A DNA stretch of 64,000 nucleotides from Norana najaformis (Eukaryota > Annelida > Clitellata > Crassiclitellata > Hormogastridae): NCBI GenBank assembly GCA_964023275.1, contig OZ029913.1, positions 47,123,976 through 47,187,975 on the forward strand, read 5' to 3'. This document shows positions 48,000 to 58,849 of this stretch, one piece after another; positions within the stretch are counted from its first letter, which is position 1; each line of letters begins with the position of its first letter. The notes beneath the pieces are model-generated. The model was not told where the DNA came from and made no database searches. It saw only the letters and a program-made list of their open reading frames with translations. The translations under genes and the position numbers were made by a program.

Positions 48000-48983
48000 T
48001 GCCTATGTTAAACAGCGCGACAACCTGACAATCTTAGGTGGCCTGAGGCCCTTACCAAGTTGGTATGTAGGAAGCATGTGGCGAAATGTATCAGTAGGTA
48101 GGCCTACGCACTGTCCAAGTTATTAGATATTTGTGTTACCATCACAGTGATGGTGTTACCATCATAGAGTGCCTTAATCCTTTTACAATCATCGTTTGGG
48201 TTCCAAAAATCAGCTACTTTCTCCATTGCTCCCCATGCTCCAATCATTATGCACTGAGCAACTGCATCAGCTTATGCAGGGTGGCCTCGGTTTATAGTGA
48301 ACATCTATCAGAATGATGCTCAGTTTTTGCAGGCCAACCTTTCTTTACAAGACGGGCGACTTGGTATAAGAGTGGTGTTGTTGGTTTCTTCAGCCTACTT
48401 AGTCTCAGCTGCGACCACCCTAGAACAACAGTCAGCCATCCTCATGGACCGTATATGTGCCAGAGACTTATTTGAAAGAACTACTAATGGCGCGGCAAGA
48501 CACATTTCCAGCAGTCATGGACCGCCACCAGCAAAACAAAGTGCATGTGACAGACCAATGGTGGAAAGTGAAGAGGCAACGATCTGATAAAGCGCCAGGA
48601 ATCTGGACGAGTGGGCAAGGTTGAGTGCCATATGTAGTCCTTATTCGGTCAAATGGCTAGCCGCTCATCCTACTTCCTCATATGGCCTAAATCTCGGTAA
48701 TGACGCTGTTCGAGTGGCAGTAGCCTTCGTTTAGACTTTGACCTTCGCAGCCCACACCATCGCCGCTGCGTGGATTTGGCTGAGCGAGAAGGTCACCAAG
48801 GCCTCACTTGGAGAATGGCTTTTGGACGCTTCCTTTACCACTATGCAATTAAGGACGTCAGCTGACGTGCCCTCCAATAAGCCGAAGTACCCAGTTCCAA
48901 ACTGCCAGTAAGCCTATTAAAATCTTAGAATAGATGGGCCACAATGGATCCTTGGACTGGAGGTACATAGCTGACATGGGATA
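48000..48983. other. No supported gene
   Basis: Open frames here are short and show no motif. Phrases near 48560-48720 could be remnants of LTR-element pol or integrase, but I cannot support that. Confidence 0.3.
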
Positions 48984-50058
48984 TGTGAACGTAATAACGC
49001 ACTGTTTAATCAGCAAGTTTAAAACGCGTGTCAGTATTGGAAGTTTCCATGACGACACACCGATGCGTCATCTGGTTATTGACGTGTTTGTACACATGTG
49101 GATCACGTGCCTGCGATTACTGGGTGCATCTAGCTCCGACGAATTCATCTCGTGCTTCTGACTGTTGAATGCGTCTAGATGTAACGCATCAAACATCAAA
49201 TGCTGGGTGTGGTATGACATCGACCGGTGCGCAATTTATAATTTGGACGCAAGGAACGTTTAGCTTACGCTTGGATGAGTCAGGGACCGATCTAGACCTA
49301 TCTGAACTAGTTTTCTGTCGTGTCGGGAAAGAGGCTATAGAAAGCACGCGCAAATGCATTGTAGAATAGAGCGCGAAGACCTTCCAGTTATACTTTGTCG
49401 TGTGCTGATTTAATAATAACAAATGTCGTATATAGATTCGTACATGTAGAGACTTGTATGTCGATCTGCTGTCACTGAACTGTTCATTTATTTAATAATA
49501 CATACGAAAATAAAAGACTGCTTGTCTTTCTTCGAATTGGCGCTACGCTACAAACCGTGCGAGTCAATAGTTCGAAGCCCGATCAATTAACAAATCTGGA
49601 AAGTCATCGACATTTAATTGGTAACCAACGCGATAGAATACTTCTCTCCTCTGGTCACGAATAGATTGGCAAGAATCAACGGAAGAGTTCGACATTGATA
49701 GACGATTTCAGTCAAAAACGCAGGTGGAGCGATCGAAGTACTGAGGTTCCAAATTTGAGAAGCAACGCCATTTGCGCCTGACGACCAATTTCTCCATATC
49801 ATAATTTCGGTTGGTGATCGTCAGTTCGATTGGAGTCATCCAAAGAGCATGTAGCCGAGAACAAAGAGAACGTTCGCGCAGGAAGCCAACGTGATGAAGA
49901 GAAGATCCGTACGGAAGAAAAGATAAGCCAGTATACAAGTACTGTACTCTTAAAATATTTTAGTCACGCGGTTAATATTTCTACTTTTATTTCTTCTTTG
50001 TAAATTTTTTTTGCGTACGTTGCAAATGTCATCGTTACTAAAAAGTTAATTAAGTAAT

Positions 50059-50880
50059 ATGAAACGATTGTGGGCAGAACAACAGGCAAAAATTAAGAAG
50101 TTGGGCACAGAGTGGCTAAGGCAGGCCTTTATAAAATATGGCAGGAATGCTGAGTATGTAATAGAATGGAGCGGAGAGAGATTATTAGAAGCGTTTGTGA
50201 AAGACTAGGTGATTGAACAAGCAGCGGAAGCTGGTGCCGGCGCGAAGAGAGTGAGCCAGTGGAGAAACTGTACTCCATTAACTACAAAAGCTATGCTGCA
50301 GATAATCCAAATGCTCAGGTAGCAAACAGAAATGCAAATGCAGCAAAACAAATTGAGACAGAAAGGAGCGAATTAACGGAAGCTAACCGCAGAAGACTAG
50401 AACAGATGGAGACACAAGTGAAGAAAGACGATAAGAAATTGAATTAGGAAACAAAAGGCGATAGCGGCCGCAGACGACTATAACATATAAAAATAGAAAA
50501 CCGAAAACCGAAGTCGAACAAAAACATATAGCACAAGCCGAAGTGCATGTATAAAGAAGATTCGAGGCCAAACAAAGAAGGATCGCACACCTTATAGAAC
50601 TAGAGAGAACAAGGCAGGGTGAACTGCAATAGCAGAAGCAGCAACCCTGAAGCCCAGAGACTACAAGAAGCCGCAGAGAAAACTAGGCGTGCCGAATTAG
50701 AAGCTGCAGAGAAATCCAGACAGGCGAATTGGAAGCCGGAGAGAAAGCAAGGCATGCTAAATTGGAGACAAAGTCTACAAATTGAAATGCAGAAACAGCA
50801 GTGTGCTGCTAACGAGAGACAAAGGCGAATAGAAGCCGAGCAAAAGTTACAAGAAATTAAACAAATATAGCTGAGAGTGA
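50059..50880 (+). pseudogene. Coiled-coil, gag-like frames of the LTR relic
   Basis: Three broken frames in a row: MKRLWAEQQAKIKKLGTEWL with YVIEWSGERLLEAF (50059-50208); a helical, Gln/Asn/Glu-rich stretch with RSELTEANRRRLEQME (50259-50447); and a Glu/Arg/Gln-rich coiled coil with LQEAAEKTRRAELEAAEK (50619-50870). Possibly one gene for a coiled-coil gag-like protein. No zinc knuckle is visible. Confidence 0.4.
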
Positions 50881-51229
50881 TCGCGATAGAACGAGAGGAG
50901 CGGCGAACGCAAATGGGGATCATGGAAAGTTGGAACAGCAGTTGTTTGTGTTTAAATTCTGTTTTGGCTGTAATTCGTTTTGCTGATGATTCATAATGTG
51001 ATAGTGGTGACTTCGCAGTCGGTAATGTGTTAACATAATTTGACAGTGAAGGTAAAGAAACACCTATGTTGCATGCTAGTCTAAAACTGACTGAACCCCA
51101 AATAAAATGTGTAACTATCGAGAAAGCAGCATATTCCCGTATGGGCGCTGTCTAAACTGGAAGACGTTATCTTAGGCTCGCATATTGTTGGAAATACGGA
51201 TCATATTCCATAGACTGTTTAATCTGCAG

Positions 51230-51330
51230 AACTTGCCAGGTTGTGTTTGGTGTTACAAGCCTTTGATCTAGAAGTGAGATATCGCAGGGGCAAATTCAGT
51301 GCGGTGGCAGATTGCCTCTCCCACTTGTAA
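51230..51330 (+). pseudogene. Gypsy-type reverse transcriptase/RNase H end
   Basis: Reads LARLCLVLQAFDLEVRYRRG, then KFSAVADCLSHL. The phrase DLEVRYRPGKxxxVADxLSR is the typical end of the Gypsy RNase H region. Only about 35 codons remain. Confidence 0.65.
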
Positions 51331-52269
51331 TTGACTATTTCCTAGCTAGCTATTGCTTGTGAACAGGGTTTGCGTGTTTGATTGTTAATTACATCACATT
51401 GCAACAAGTCCGTTTAGAAATCATCTGAGGTTGATTTGTAAACTTTAGAAGGGAATGAAGGTAACCGTAGCATTGCGTTGATTAATTAGCAAGTTTCAAC
51501 CGCGTGTTTGATTTGGAAGTATCCATGACCTCACTCCAATGTTGTTGACTTGTTTGTGCACACGTTGATCACGTGCTTGCGGTTACTGAGTGCGTTTATA
51601 GGCCACGCATTCATCACGTGCTTCTGACTGCACGTGCTTTTGACTATTCGATGCCTCTAAATGCCACACATCAAACGTGTGCTGGATGTGGTACGACTTT
51701 GGTTTGCGTGCAATTTACAACGTCAGTGCTTGCGTGGAAACGTTGAGCTTGCGTTACGATGAATCATGACCAGCCTAGACCTGTCCGAACTGATCTGCTG
51801 TCGTGATGGGAAAGAGGCTAAAAAAGCAGCTGCAAATGCATTATAGAATGCATTGTAGAATAGAGCGCAAAATAGGTCTTGTAACGATACTCTACAAAGT
51901 ATCTATACTTTGCTACTTCTGTTTCTCATCGGACTGACTTTCTGGATATTGACCTGACTGCCGATGGATTTGATGCGCCATCGGTTGATGCCTTGTGCAT
52001 TATATACCGGCGCTATAAAAGTTGCTATTTACAATTACAAGTACTCAGTCATTTGCTCAGTTGATAGTTGGAGTTACAAATCTTGATAGATTAGTTTATG
52101 CCGACGATTCAAGGACTAGGCCTATTGACATTGTTCGTATATTGCATTATACATGTACACAAGAAAATCAAAAGACTGCCTTTTCTGAGTTAACGCTGCG
52201 CTACAAAAGGGGCGATTCAACAGTTCGAAGCCCGATTGATTGACAACTTCGGTAGGTCGTCGACAGGAT

Positions 52270-52784
52270 GACAGAGTAGTTCACTTTTGCGCAGCATCCT
52301 CTTTTCACGCTATTTGGACTCTGGTCCACGCTCTCATTTGCACCAGGGTTCACTTTGGTAATGCCATCTTCACCGGCCTATCCCTAGCCAGTACTGCTAA
52401 GCTTCAATCTGTCATGAACCCTGCTGCTCGTCTTATTGGGGGCATTCCCAAATACGATCATATATCGTCCTATATTCGAGACTTCATTGGATTCCCATCC
52501 AACAGCCTGTCCATTTTAAGATTTTCACTCTTATGCGCGACTGTGTTGCTGGCTCAGCTTTACCTCATGGACTTTTGTACTTTAGTATCCTCGTTACCGG
52601 GTCTTAGCACCCTCCATTCGGCCACCCATGATCTCTTATTTGTCCCTCGCATGCGAATTGCTACCGCCCAGTCCAGAAGCTTTGCGTATGTCGGTCCCAC
52701 CTGCAGGAACCGTCTCTCTCGAGATCTGCGACTCGAGCTCCTCCTCTAATTTTATAAAGCTTCAAAGTCCAAACTATATTGGCA
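52270..52784 (+). mobile_element. CR1-like LINE C-terminal part
   Basis: An open stretch reads FHAIWTLVHALICTRVHFGN, SLASTAKLQSVMNPAARLIG, then RFSLLCATVLLAQLYLMDF and FVPRMRIATAQSRSFAYVG with CRNRLSRDLRLELLL. This is the end of a CR1/L2-like reverse transcriptase, sister to 33640-34031. A BovB-like RTE is inserted right after it. CR1-like sequence resumes at 54120, from another copy or a rearranged one. Confidence 0.6.
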
Positions 52785-52795
52785 AGAGCTACCAC
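52785..52795. repeat. 11-bp target site duplication AGAGCTACCAC (left)
   Basis: AGAGCTACCAC at 52785-52795 is repeated at 54024-54034, exactly flanking the BovB-like element. Confidence 0.85.
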
Positions 52796-54023
52796 ACCTT
52801 GTCACCTTGTGCCGTCGGTTCTTGGAACCCTAGCGACCGTCATGACCAGACTTCTCCAAGCTCTTCTGTCCATTGCCACATCCCTCAGCTGTGCAAGATT
52901 CATCGCTGTCTTCCTCTGTACCTCTTCTATCCATCTAATTCTCGGTCGTCCTCTTCTCCTCTTTCCCTCTCCACACGCCAACATCATCGTCTTTTCTAGT
53001 CCATCAGCGCGCATCACATGTCCAAAGTACATCATCTTCTGCCTGCTGGCTCTTTGATTCAATGTCAGATCACCTCTTAGGTCACCAATCTCCTGTAGTA
53101 CTGATTCATTTGTTCTCTTTTCCCTCCACGATATCCTCAAGAGTTTCCTCCATATCCACATTTCACACGCAGCGATTTTATCCTCCAAGCCTTTCGTTTT
53201 TGTCCATGTCTCGCTTCCATATAATACTATGGGGAAGATCATTGCTTTGACAAGACCTGTCTTTGTCTTCATGCTCACATGTCTGTCCTTCCATATCTTT
53301 GCCATTCCCTGCATTGCAGTTTTGCCTAGTGCAATTCTCCTTCTCACCTCTCCATCACACCTGCCCTCTCTCTCAATTAATGATCCCAGAAATGAGAAAC
53401 TTGATACAACTTCTATGTTTTCTCCATCCATCTCAAAAGTATCCCATTCTGCCGTCGTCATGATCTTAGTCTTTTTGATGTTGAAGTATAGCCCTGCCTT
53501 TTCACTTTCCCTCCTTAGTCGACGTATAAGCTCACCAAGATCATCCTTTTTCCCTGCCAGAAGTGTTGTATCATCTGCGTATCTTAAGTTGTTTAATATC
53601 CTCCCTGCTATCCTCACTCCTTCCTCCGCCCCATCCAATTCCGCCAGCCGCATTATTCTTTCTGCATACAGGTTAAACAGAGTCGGAGATAGTATGCAAC
53701 CCTGCCTCACCCCCTTGCCAATTCCAATCTTCTCAGTGTCTCCATGTTCCGTCTTGATTACTGCCTGTTGATTCTCGTATAGGCTCTTGAGAAGCATGAT
53801 GAGATGCTTTGGTATTCCCATCTCTTCCAAGGTTTTCCACATTAGTGAATGATTTATACAATCAAAGGCTTTGCTGTAATCTATGAAACATAAATGTACC
53901 TCCTGCCCATATTCTCGTTGTCTCTCCATCAGCCACCTTACATTCGCAATATGATCTCGTGTTCCTCGCGCCTTCCTAAAGCCTGCCTGATTTACTGGGA
54001 GCTCTCTTTCCACTGTACTCTAC
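52796..54023 (-). mobile_element. BovB-like RTE LINE, 5'-truncated, open RT frame
   Basis: On minus a 403-residue open frame (to 52802) starts inside the RT fingers with a QAGFRKARGTRDHIANVRW stretch, motif A in CFIDYSKAFDCINH, then GVRQGCILSPTLFNLYAE, catalytic NLRYADDTTLL, KTKIMTTAEW, and the C-terminal RRRGRPRIRWIEEV. The endonuclease is missing through 5' truncation. The 3' end repeats acaaggtg. An 11-bp duplication flanks it. It differs from 212-1096 by only two residues in the shared part. RT would work only if supplied with an intact element's N-terminus. Confidence 0.88.
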
Positions 54024-54119
54024 AGAGCTACCACTAAGACTCAAAAATATGAATACATATATCACCAATCCTAAAATCGTGGCATTGTTTACCCATAGAA
54101 AAGCGCATAATGGTCAAGA

Positions 54120-54545
54120 CTGGACTAATTGTGTACAAGACTACATTTCAGCCAACCTCACTATCTTCACTCTGTACTGGCCATCAAGACTTGTCTCTAC
54201 TCGACCAGGTCCTCTGGCTGTCTAAATCTGACTATTCCGTGGACAAGAACAGCTCGCGGCAGGCGTTCCTTTTCTGTCGCTGGCTCTAGACTCTGGAACT
54301 CGCTAGTGTTCGCTCGGCAGTCTGTTATCTCTCTCAGATCTGGATTAAAACTCACTTCTTTTTGTAATCATTTCTTCCATAGGCTGTCTGTTTCTTCTGG
54401 GCTTTCCCTTGGCTTTTCGATAGAAATCACCATGGAATTTGGCTTGGACTACGATTCTGTTTAGCAACAACCATCGACTCATCAGATGCCTTGAGCATTG
54501 TTACAGAGGCGCTATAGAAGTTCTTAGATTATATTAGATTACTAA
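54120..54545 (+). mobile_element. CR1-like LINE C-terminus and 3' end
   Basis: Reads LTIPWTRTARGRRSFSVAGS, then RLWNSL, QSVISLRSGLKLTSFCNHFF, ending at TTTAG, then an untranslated end with caaccatcgactcatcag, gcgctatagaagttctt and attatattagatta. The GRRSFSVAGSRLWNSL stretch is typical of CR1-group ends. 54546-55500 is AT-rich and contains nothing else I can support. Confidence 0.65.
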
Positions 54546-55504
54546 CCGATGGTTCCACAAAACGATGGGGGGCGTCATGATCCAGCTTGAAACTCTGAAG
54601 ATTCAAATCCGACAGTAAAAAGTAGTCGATTCCCATATCACCTATCTGTTCATAAGGCTATAGCCTAATAGTTTTGTAGCCTGCTTATTGTATTCTGTTG
54701 ACTTTCTATCGCTTAAAATTTTCTAAAAGTGCGTTCGTAAACTACACCAATAACTTTATTAAACCATATATTTTGCTCGTCATTCAAAAATCAACGCATC
54801 TAGATAAAGACGTCACAAACACATTCGTTAGATTATGAAGCCATAGCAACGTAAAATATACTGACGTTGAAGATAATCGATTTAGGATGGGCGCCTTTAG
54901 CGTATTCATAAACTCGACAACATCTAAAGCTAGCGCCGGCCACCACTTTATTCATTATGATGTAAATAAAACTGATTCTGTAATTAATATGTTTTAGCCT
55001 GTTTAAAAATTTTATCTGCAAATTTTCTATATGTATATATGTAAAAATATATTGTTCTGTTTTTAATAGTGAAATAATCTGTTACATGGGCCTAGAACTT
55101 ACTTTTCAATAATAATAATAATTTTTAAATCTCTCTAAACAGTTGTTTAGAATTCATTTATAAATATCGGTGCTTACTGATGGATTATACATTAAATTTA
55201 TAGTACAAATACAAACCTGTTATCGGGGCTAAAACATCACTTTATTAGTGTATAATTATTAAAGATAATGTTATGTCATTTATATGACATGGGCCTGTGT
55301 GCCAAACTCAAATTTCTGTATGTTTATCAGTTTTACCTTTTGTAACATTAAGTCTTTTTACTTGATAAAATACACATGGCTATACCAATTTGTTAGGTAT
55401 CCACCATCTTAATAGTAAATGGTATTGTCTGTAAACATTGGCTCCCTGTAATTGTTACACCTACCTAATTTGAATTTAGTCTTTGTTGATTTCGTTAAAG
55501 AAAA

Positions 55505-55650
55505 GAGCCTGATGGCCAAAAAAGAGCCTGATGGCCACAAAAGAGCCTGATGGCAAAAAAACCAGATGGCCACAAAAGAGCCTGATGGCCACAAAAGAGC
55601 CTTAAATGGCCACAAAAGATCCTGACGGCTACAAAAGAGCCGAAATGGCC
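55505..55650. repeat. 19-bp minisatellite, about 8 units
   Basis: Units of GAGCCTGATGGCCACAAAA, with variants of one to four changes and one indel, run head to tail. Confidence 0.85.
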
Positions 55651-56234
55651 AGTGAAAAGAAAAAATTACAGAAAATATATAAATCAGATATTGAAAAAAG
55701 GGTTAATAACAACTGAGAAGACCCTTAATGGACACACAAGAGCCGTAATGGACAGTGGACAGTCTTCCAACAAGAAGAAAACCAACAAGAAGTCGACAAA
55801 GGTGCCATCAACCAGTCAACAAAAACCCCCTTCGCCTGCATTTGGTCTCTCTTCCATGTCGTGCTGCAATCAGTTTTAAAAAAATACATATATTACCTAC
55901 GGAAACAAAATCTTAAAGGAAACGATAAGAAGAAAGAAATGAACTTATGGAAAATGTCAACAACATTTGCATGTCGAAGACGTCAACGGCCTTAGTTGCC
56001 ATAAGATGTCGTTAAACCCATGGACAACAACACCACTTTATTCACGAGCACTGCATCAACTCAGATGAGTTGTCCAAGAGACATCGTGTAAAGAATAAGA
56101 TCCGGTTACCGGGAAACCAGAGAGGGAGGGAGACAGATAAGCTGTTGCGGTGGGTTGTGTTAAAGTTAAGAGAAATGGGAAGGCGCCCCTTGATGATGCC
56201 ATACAAATATTGTTTCCTCTTATGTGAAGATTAA

Positions 56235-57393
56235 ACAACAAATTACGAAGGGCAACAGATAAAGCCAGAGAAAAATGGTGGGGGGAGCAATGTAAAGACC
56301 TAGAATCATCGCAGCAGCGTGGAAGATACGATCTGGTATATGAAAGGGTAAAGCAGATATCAAAGGTATCAAGTGCAGGAGGAGGAATTACAGTCAGAGA
56401 TAGACAAGGCAAAATTCTGCATGAAGCTAATGAAGTCAAAGGCCGAAGGAAAGAATTTGTGGAAGACCTGCACATGAGAGGAAACAGGCCCAAAGACCTG
56501 ACAACATGGGACATTACGGAACACATTGGACCGGAGGTTCTTAAAGACGAGGTGCTGGCTGCCACTGTTGAATTGAAAAACAACAAATCTGAAGGATTAG
56601 ATAGCATACCGGCAGAAAGGCTAAAAATCTGGGTGACAAAGCAATGCTGGAGTTAGTAAGGTTTTGCTAAGATATATACACAACTGGAGTATTGGCCGGA
56701 ATACTTTTTGCAGACCATCATGATTCCACTCAAAAGGAAGCCAAATGCCACGGTTTGCGAGGATCACCGTACTATTAATCTTCTGACTCATGCTTCAAAG
56801 ATTATATTACGAATTCTAACAGAGTGCAGGCAAATTCAGAAGCAATTGATTGCTTAGGTGATGACCAGTTTGGATTCAGAAGGGGCAGAGGAACAAAGGA
56901 TGCTATGGGAGCCTTAAGAGTGCTCACAGAGAGGAGTTGTCAACATGGCCAGGAAGTGCATATATATTTTGTGGACTATGATAAGGCATTTGACAGAGTC
57001 GACTGGCAACAGCTAGTGCAGGCATTCAGAACACTCGGAGTGGATTGGAGGGATAGAAGGCTTATAGGAAATCCATATATAACCCAGAAAATACGGATTA
57101 GAACAGATGGAGAATATTCAGAACCCGGAAAACTAGACAGAGGAGTGAGACGAGGATGCCCATTGTCACCACTGCTCTTCAACATCTACATAGAAGAGCT
57201 TAACCAAGAGGCACTAGAAGATATGGAAGAAGAAATAAAGTTTTAAGGCAGACTGGTAAAGCTGTAAGATTCGCAGATGACCAAGCGATGTTATCGGGTA
57301 GTCAGGAGGGTCTGCAAAGAATGATGGACCGTCTGCACACCATATCAATTGAGTATGGTATGAAAATAAACATCAAAAAGACAAAGATCATGA
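56235..57393 (+). pseudogene. RTE-type LINE: linker and reverse transcriptase, part 1
   Basis: Frames read LRRATDKAREKWWGEQ, YDLVYERVKQISKV, VEDLHMRGNRPKDL, then LKNNKSEGLDSIPAERLK, a damaged TIMIPLKRKPNATVCEDHRT, DQFGFRRGRGTKDAMGALRV, motif A in YFVDYDKAFDRVDW, GVRRGCPLSPLLFNIYIEEL, FADDQAMLSGSQEGLQRMM (catalytic ADD) and KINIKKTKIMR. Several stops and shifts, including TAA at 57244-57246. A CR1/L2-like 3' fragment is inserted after KIMR. The same family as 17253-18004. Confidence 0.75.
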
Positions 57394-57690
57394 GGATCGT
57401 AATCGTAATCGTCATTCCGAGATTTCTACAGCGCCCAAAAAAGCCGCGCCGCGGGGACCAGCTTATTCACAGGCGCACAGTCAAAACAAAATCGATAGGC
57501 AAAAGGGTCCGGTTCCAGGTCAACATCCTAAAGTCAGACAGAGAGACAGTGTGGCAGCTACGGGTGGTGGTGTTTGGGGTTGGAGAGGAGAGAGAGATAA
57601 GAGGAAGAAGGGGTGTCAGGATAGGATCTGTGAAAGAGGAATGTTTTCAGTTTTGAGTGAAAGGCCGATGCAGAAATTGCAAGAGGATAA
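57394..57690 (-). mobile_element. CR1/L2-like LINE 3' fragment inserted in an RTE LINE
   Basis: Begins on plus with tcgtaatcgtaatcgtca, then gagatttctacagcgccc, ccagcttattcacaggcg, ggttccaggtcaacatcc and ttgagtgaaaggccgatgcag. The hexamer tail and series equal those at 37378-37660. The RTE frame resumes directly after it, with gaggat present on both sides as a probable target duplication. Confidence 0.7.
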
Positions 57691-58280
57691 GCAAAGGAGA
57701 AGAAACAACAGTAAGAATAAACATCAATGGAAAGAAAACAGAAGTAAAAGAATTGTGCTACCTGGGGAGTGTTGTCATGCAAGATGCAAAATGCTACAAC
57801 GAAATTAAAAGAATAGCATTGGGCAAAGACGCATTCTCAAAACAAAAATAGTTATTGAGAGGAAAAATGAACAAGAGCTTAAAGAAACGAATGATTAAAC
57901 TCTGATATGCATGGTGCTGTAGGGATCTGAAACATGGACCATGAGAAAGAAGAACGTTAAGAGATTGAAATGTGGATTTGGCGCAGGATGGAAAAAGTTA
58001 GTTGGATGGAGCACATAAGAAACGAGGAGGTGCAGAAAAGAGCTGGGAAAGAAAGATCTCCGATAGTTACAATAAACAGGCGACAGAGAAAATGGATTGG
58101 TCAGATACTGAGAGGGGACTGACTCTTGAGAACCGTAATTGAGGGCAGAATGGAGGAGAGGAGAACAAGAGGAAGACCCACACAGATGATGCTGAATTGG
58201 ATGATGACGGACGGATACAGCAGGCTGAAAGAAGAAGCCCAACACCGAGAGGAGTGGCGTCATCGTAACTTTGAACCTGC
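57691..58280 (+). pseudogene. RTE-type LINE: reverse transcriptase C-terminus, part 2
   Basis: Continues as ISKGEETTVRININGKKTEV, KELCYLGSVVMQDAKC, NEIKRIALGKDAF, LLRGKMNKSLKKRMIK, then with shifts EMWIWRRM-like sequence, RRQRKWIGQILRG and RGRPTQMMLNWMM. Ends near 58280. 58281-58785 holds nothing I can support. Confidence 0.7.
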
Positions 58281-58785
58281 CTGAGGGCAGAGAACCAGAA
58301 GAAGAATATGTGAGGTAAGCTTATACTACGCATGAGATGTACATGAACTCTATTTCCACTCTTTGTTGGCCTACTACCACAGTTTTTGAAAAGCAATTAT
58401 TCTTTCCTCCACCTTTCCATCCAGCATCATTAAATTATTTGAAGCTCTTCACTCCTCAGGCATTCCATTAAACGTAAAGCCACCCCTCTTCTAATTATCT
58501 TACACTGATCCATTCAATCGGTCGCCTTTCCATTTCTCTCAACCTAAGCACAACCCACCGTTAGGGCTGTTCTGTCTCCCCCCTCTCTGGTCTTCGGGCA
58601 GCCGGATAATGGTCTTCATAAAGTATCACAGGACAACCTCTCTGACTTGACGTAGCATTCATGAATACGCTGGTGCCCTAGGCTTAGATTTTAAGTGGTG
58701 CTTACAAGTTTTCGAGTTTGCTATTCTTTATCCTATTATGTTACGCTATCACATTATGTTACGCTATCGCATTTAAATAGTTAAG

Positions 58786-58789
58786 CCAC

Positions 58790-58832
<43 letters not shown>
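58786..58832. repeat. (TAA)n microsatellite
   Basis: About 15 TAA/AAT units directly before a LINE 5' region. Such runs are the 3' tails of the LINE family that follows, so this may be the tail of a copy whose body is gone. Confidence 0.9.
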
Positions 58833-58849
58833 TCAGGACCCCGTTAACG

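Larger units (their letters stand above)
48984..52270 (+). mobile_element. Decayed LTR retrotransposon with two diverged LTRs
   Basis: Two direct repeats, about 48984-49611 and 51468-52270, share the series aatcagcaagttt, tttgtgcacacgttgatcacgtgc, cgtgcttctgact, acgcatcaaac, and gttcgaagcccgat near their ends. They differ by many substitutions and small indels, so insertion is old. A purine-rich tract (agaagggaatgaagg, 51448-51462) stands just before the right repeat. Between them are coiled-coil frames (50059-50880) and a reverse transcriptase RNase H end (51230-51330). The internal part is too short for a full pol gene. Confidence 0.6.

Noticed and set aside
52802..53057. Serine/leucine-rich plus-strand open frames in 52779-53771
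   Set aside because: They are antisense shadows of the BovB-like reverse transcriptase.
55505..55650. A CRISPR array
   Set aside because: Units are contiguous 19-mers without unique spacers, so this is a minisatellite.
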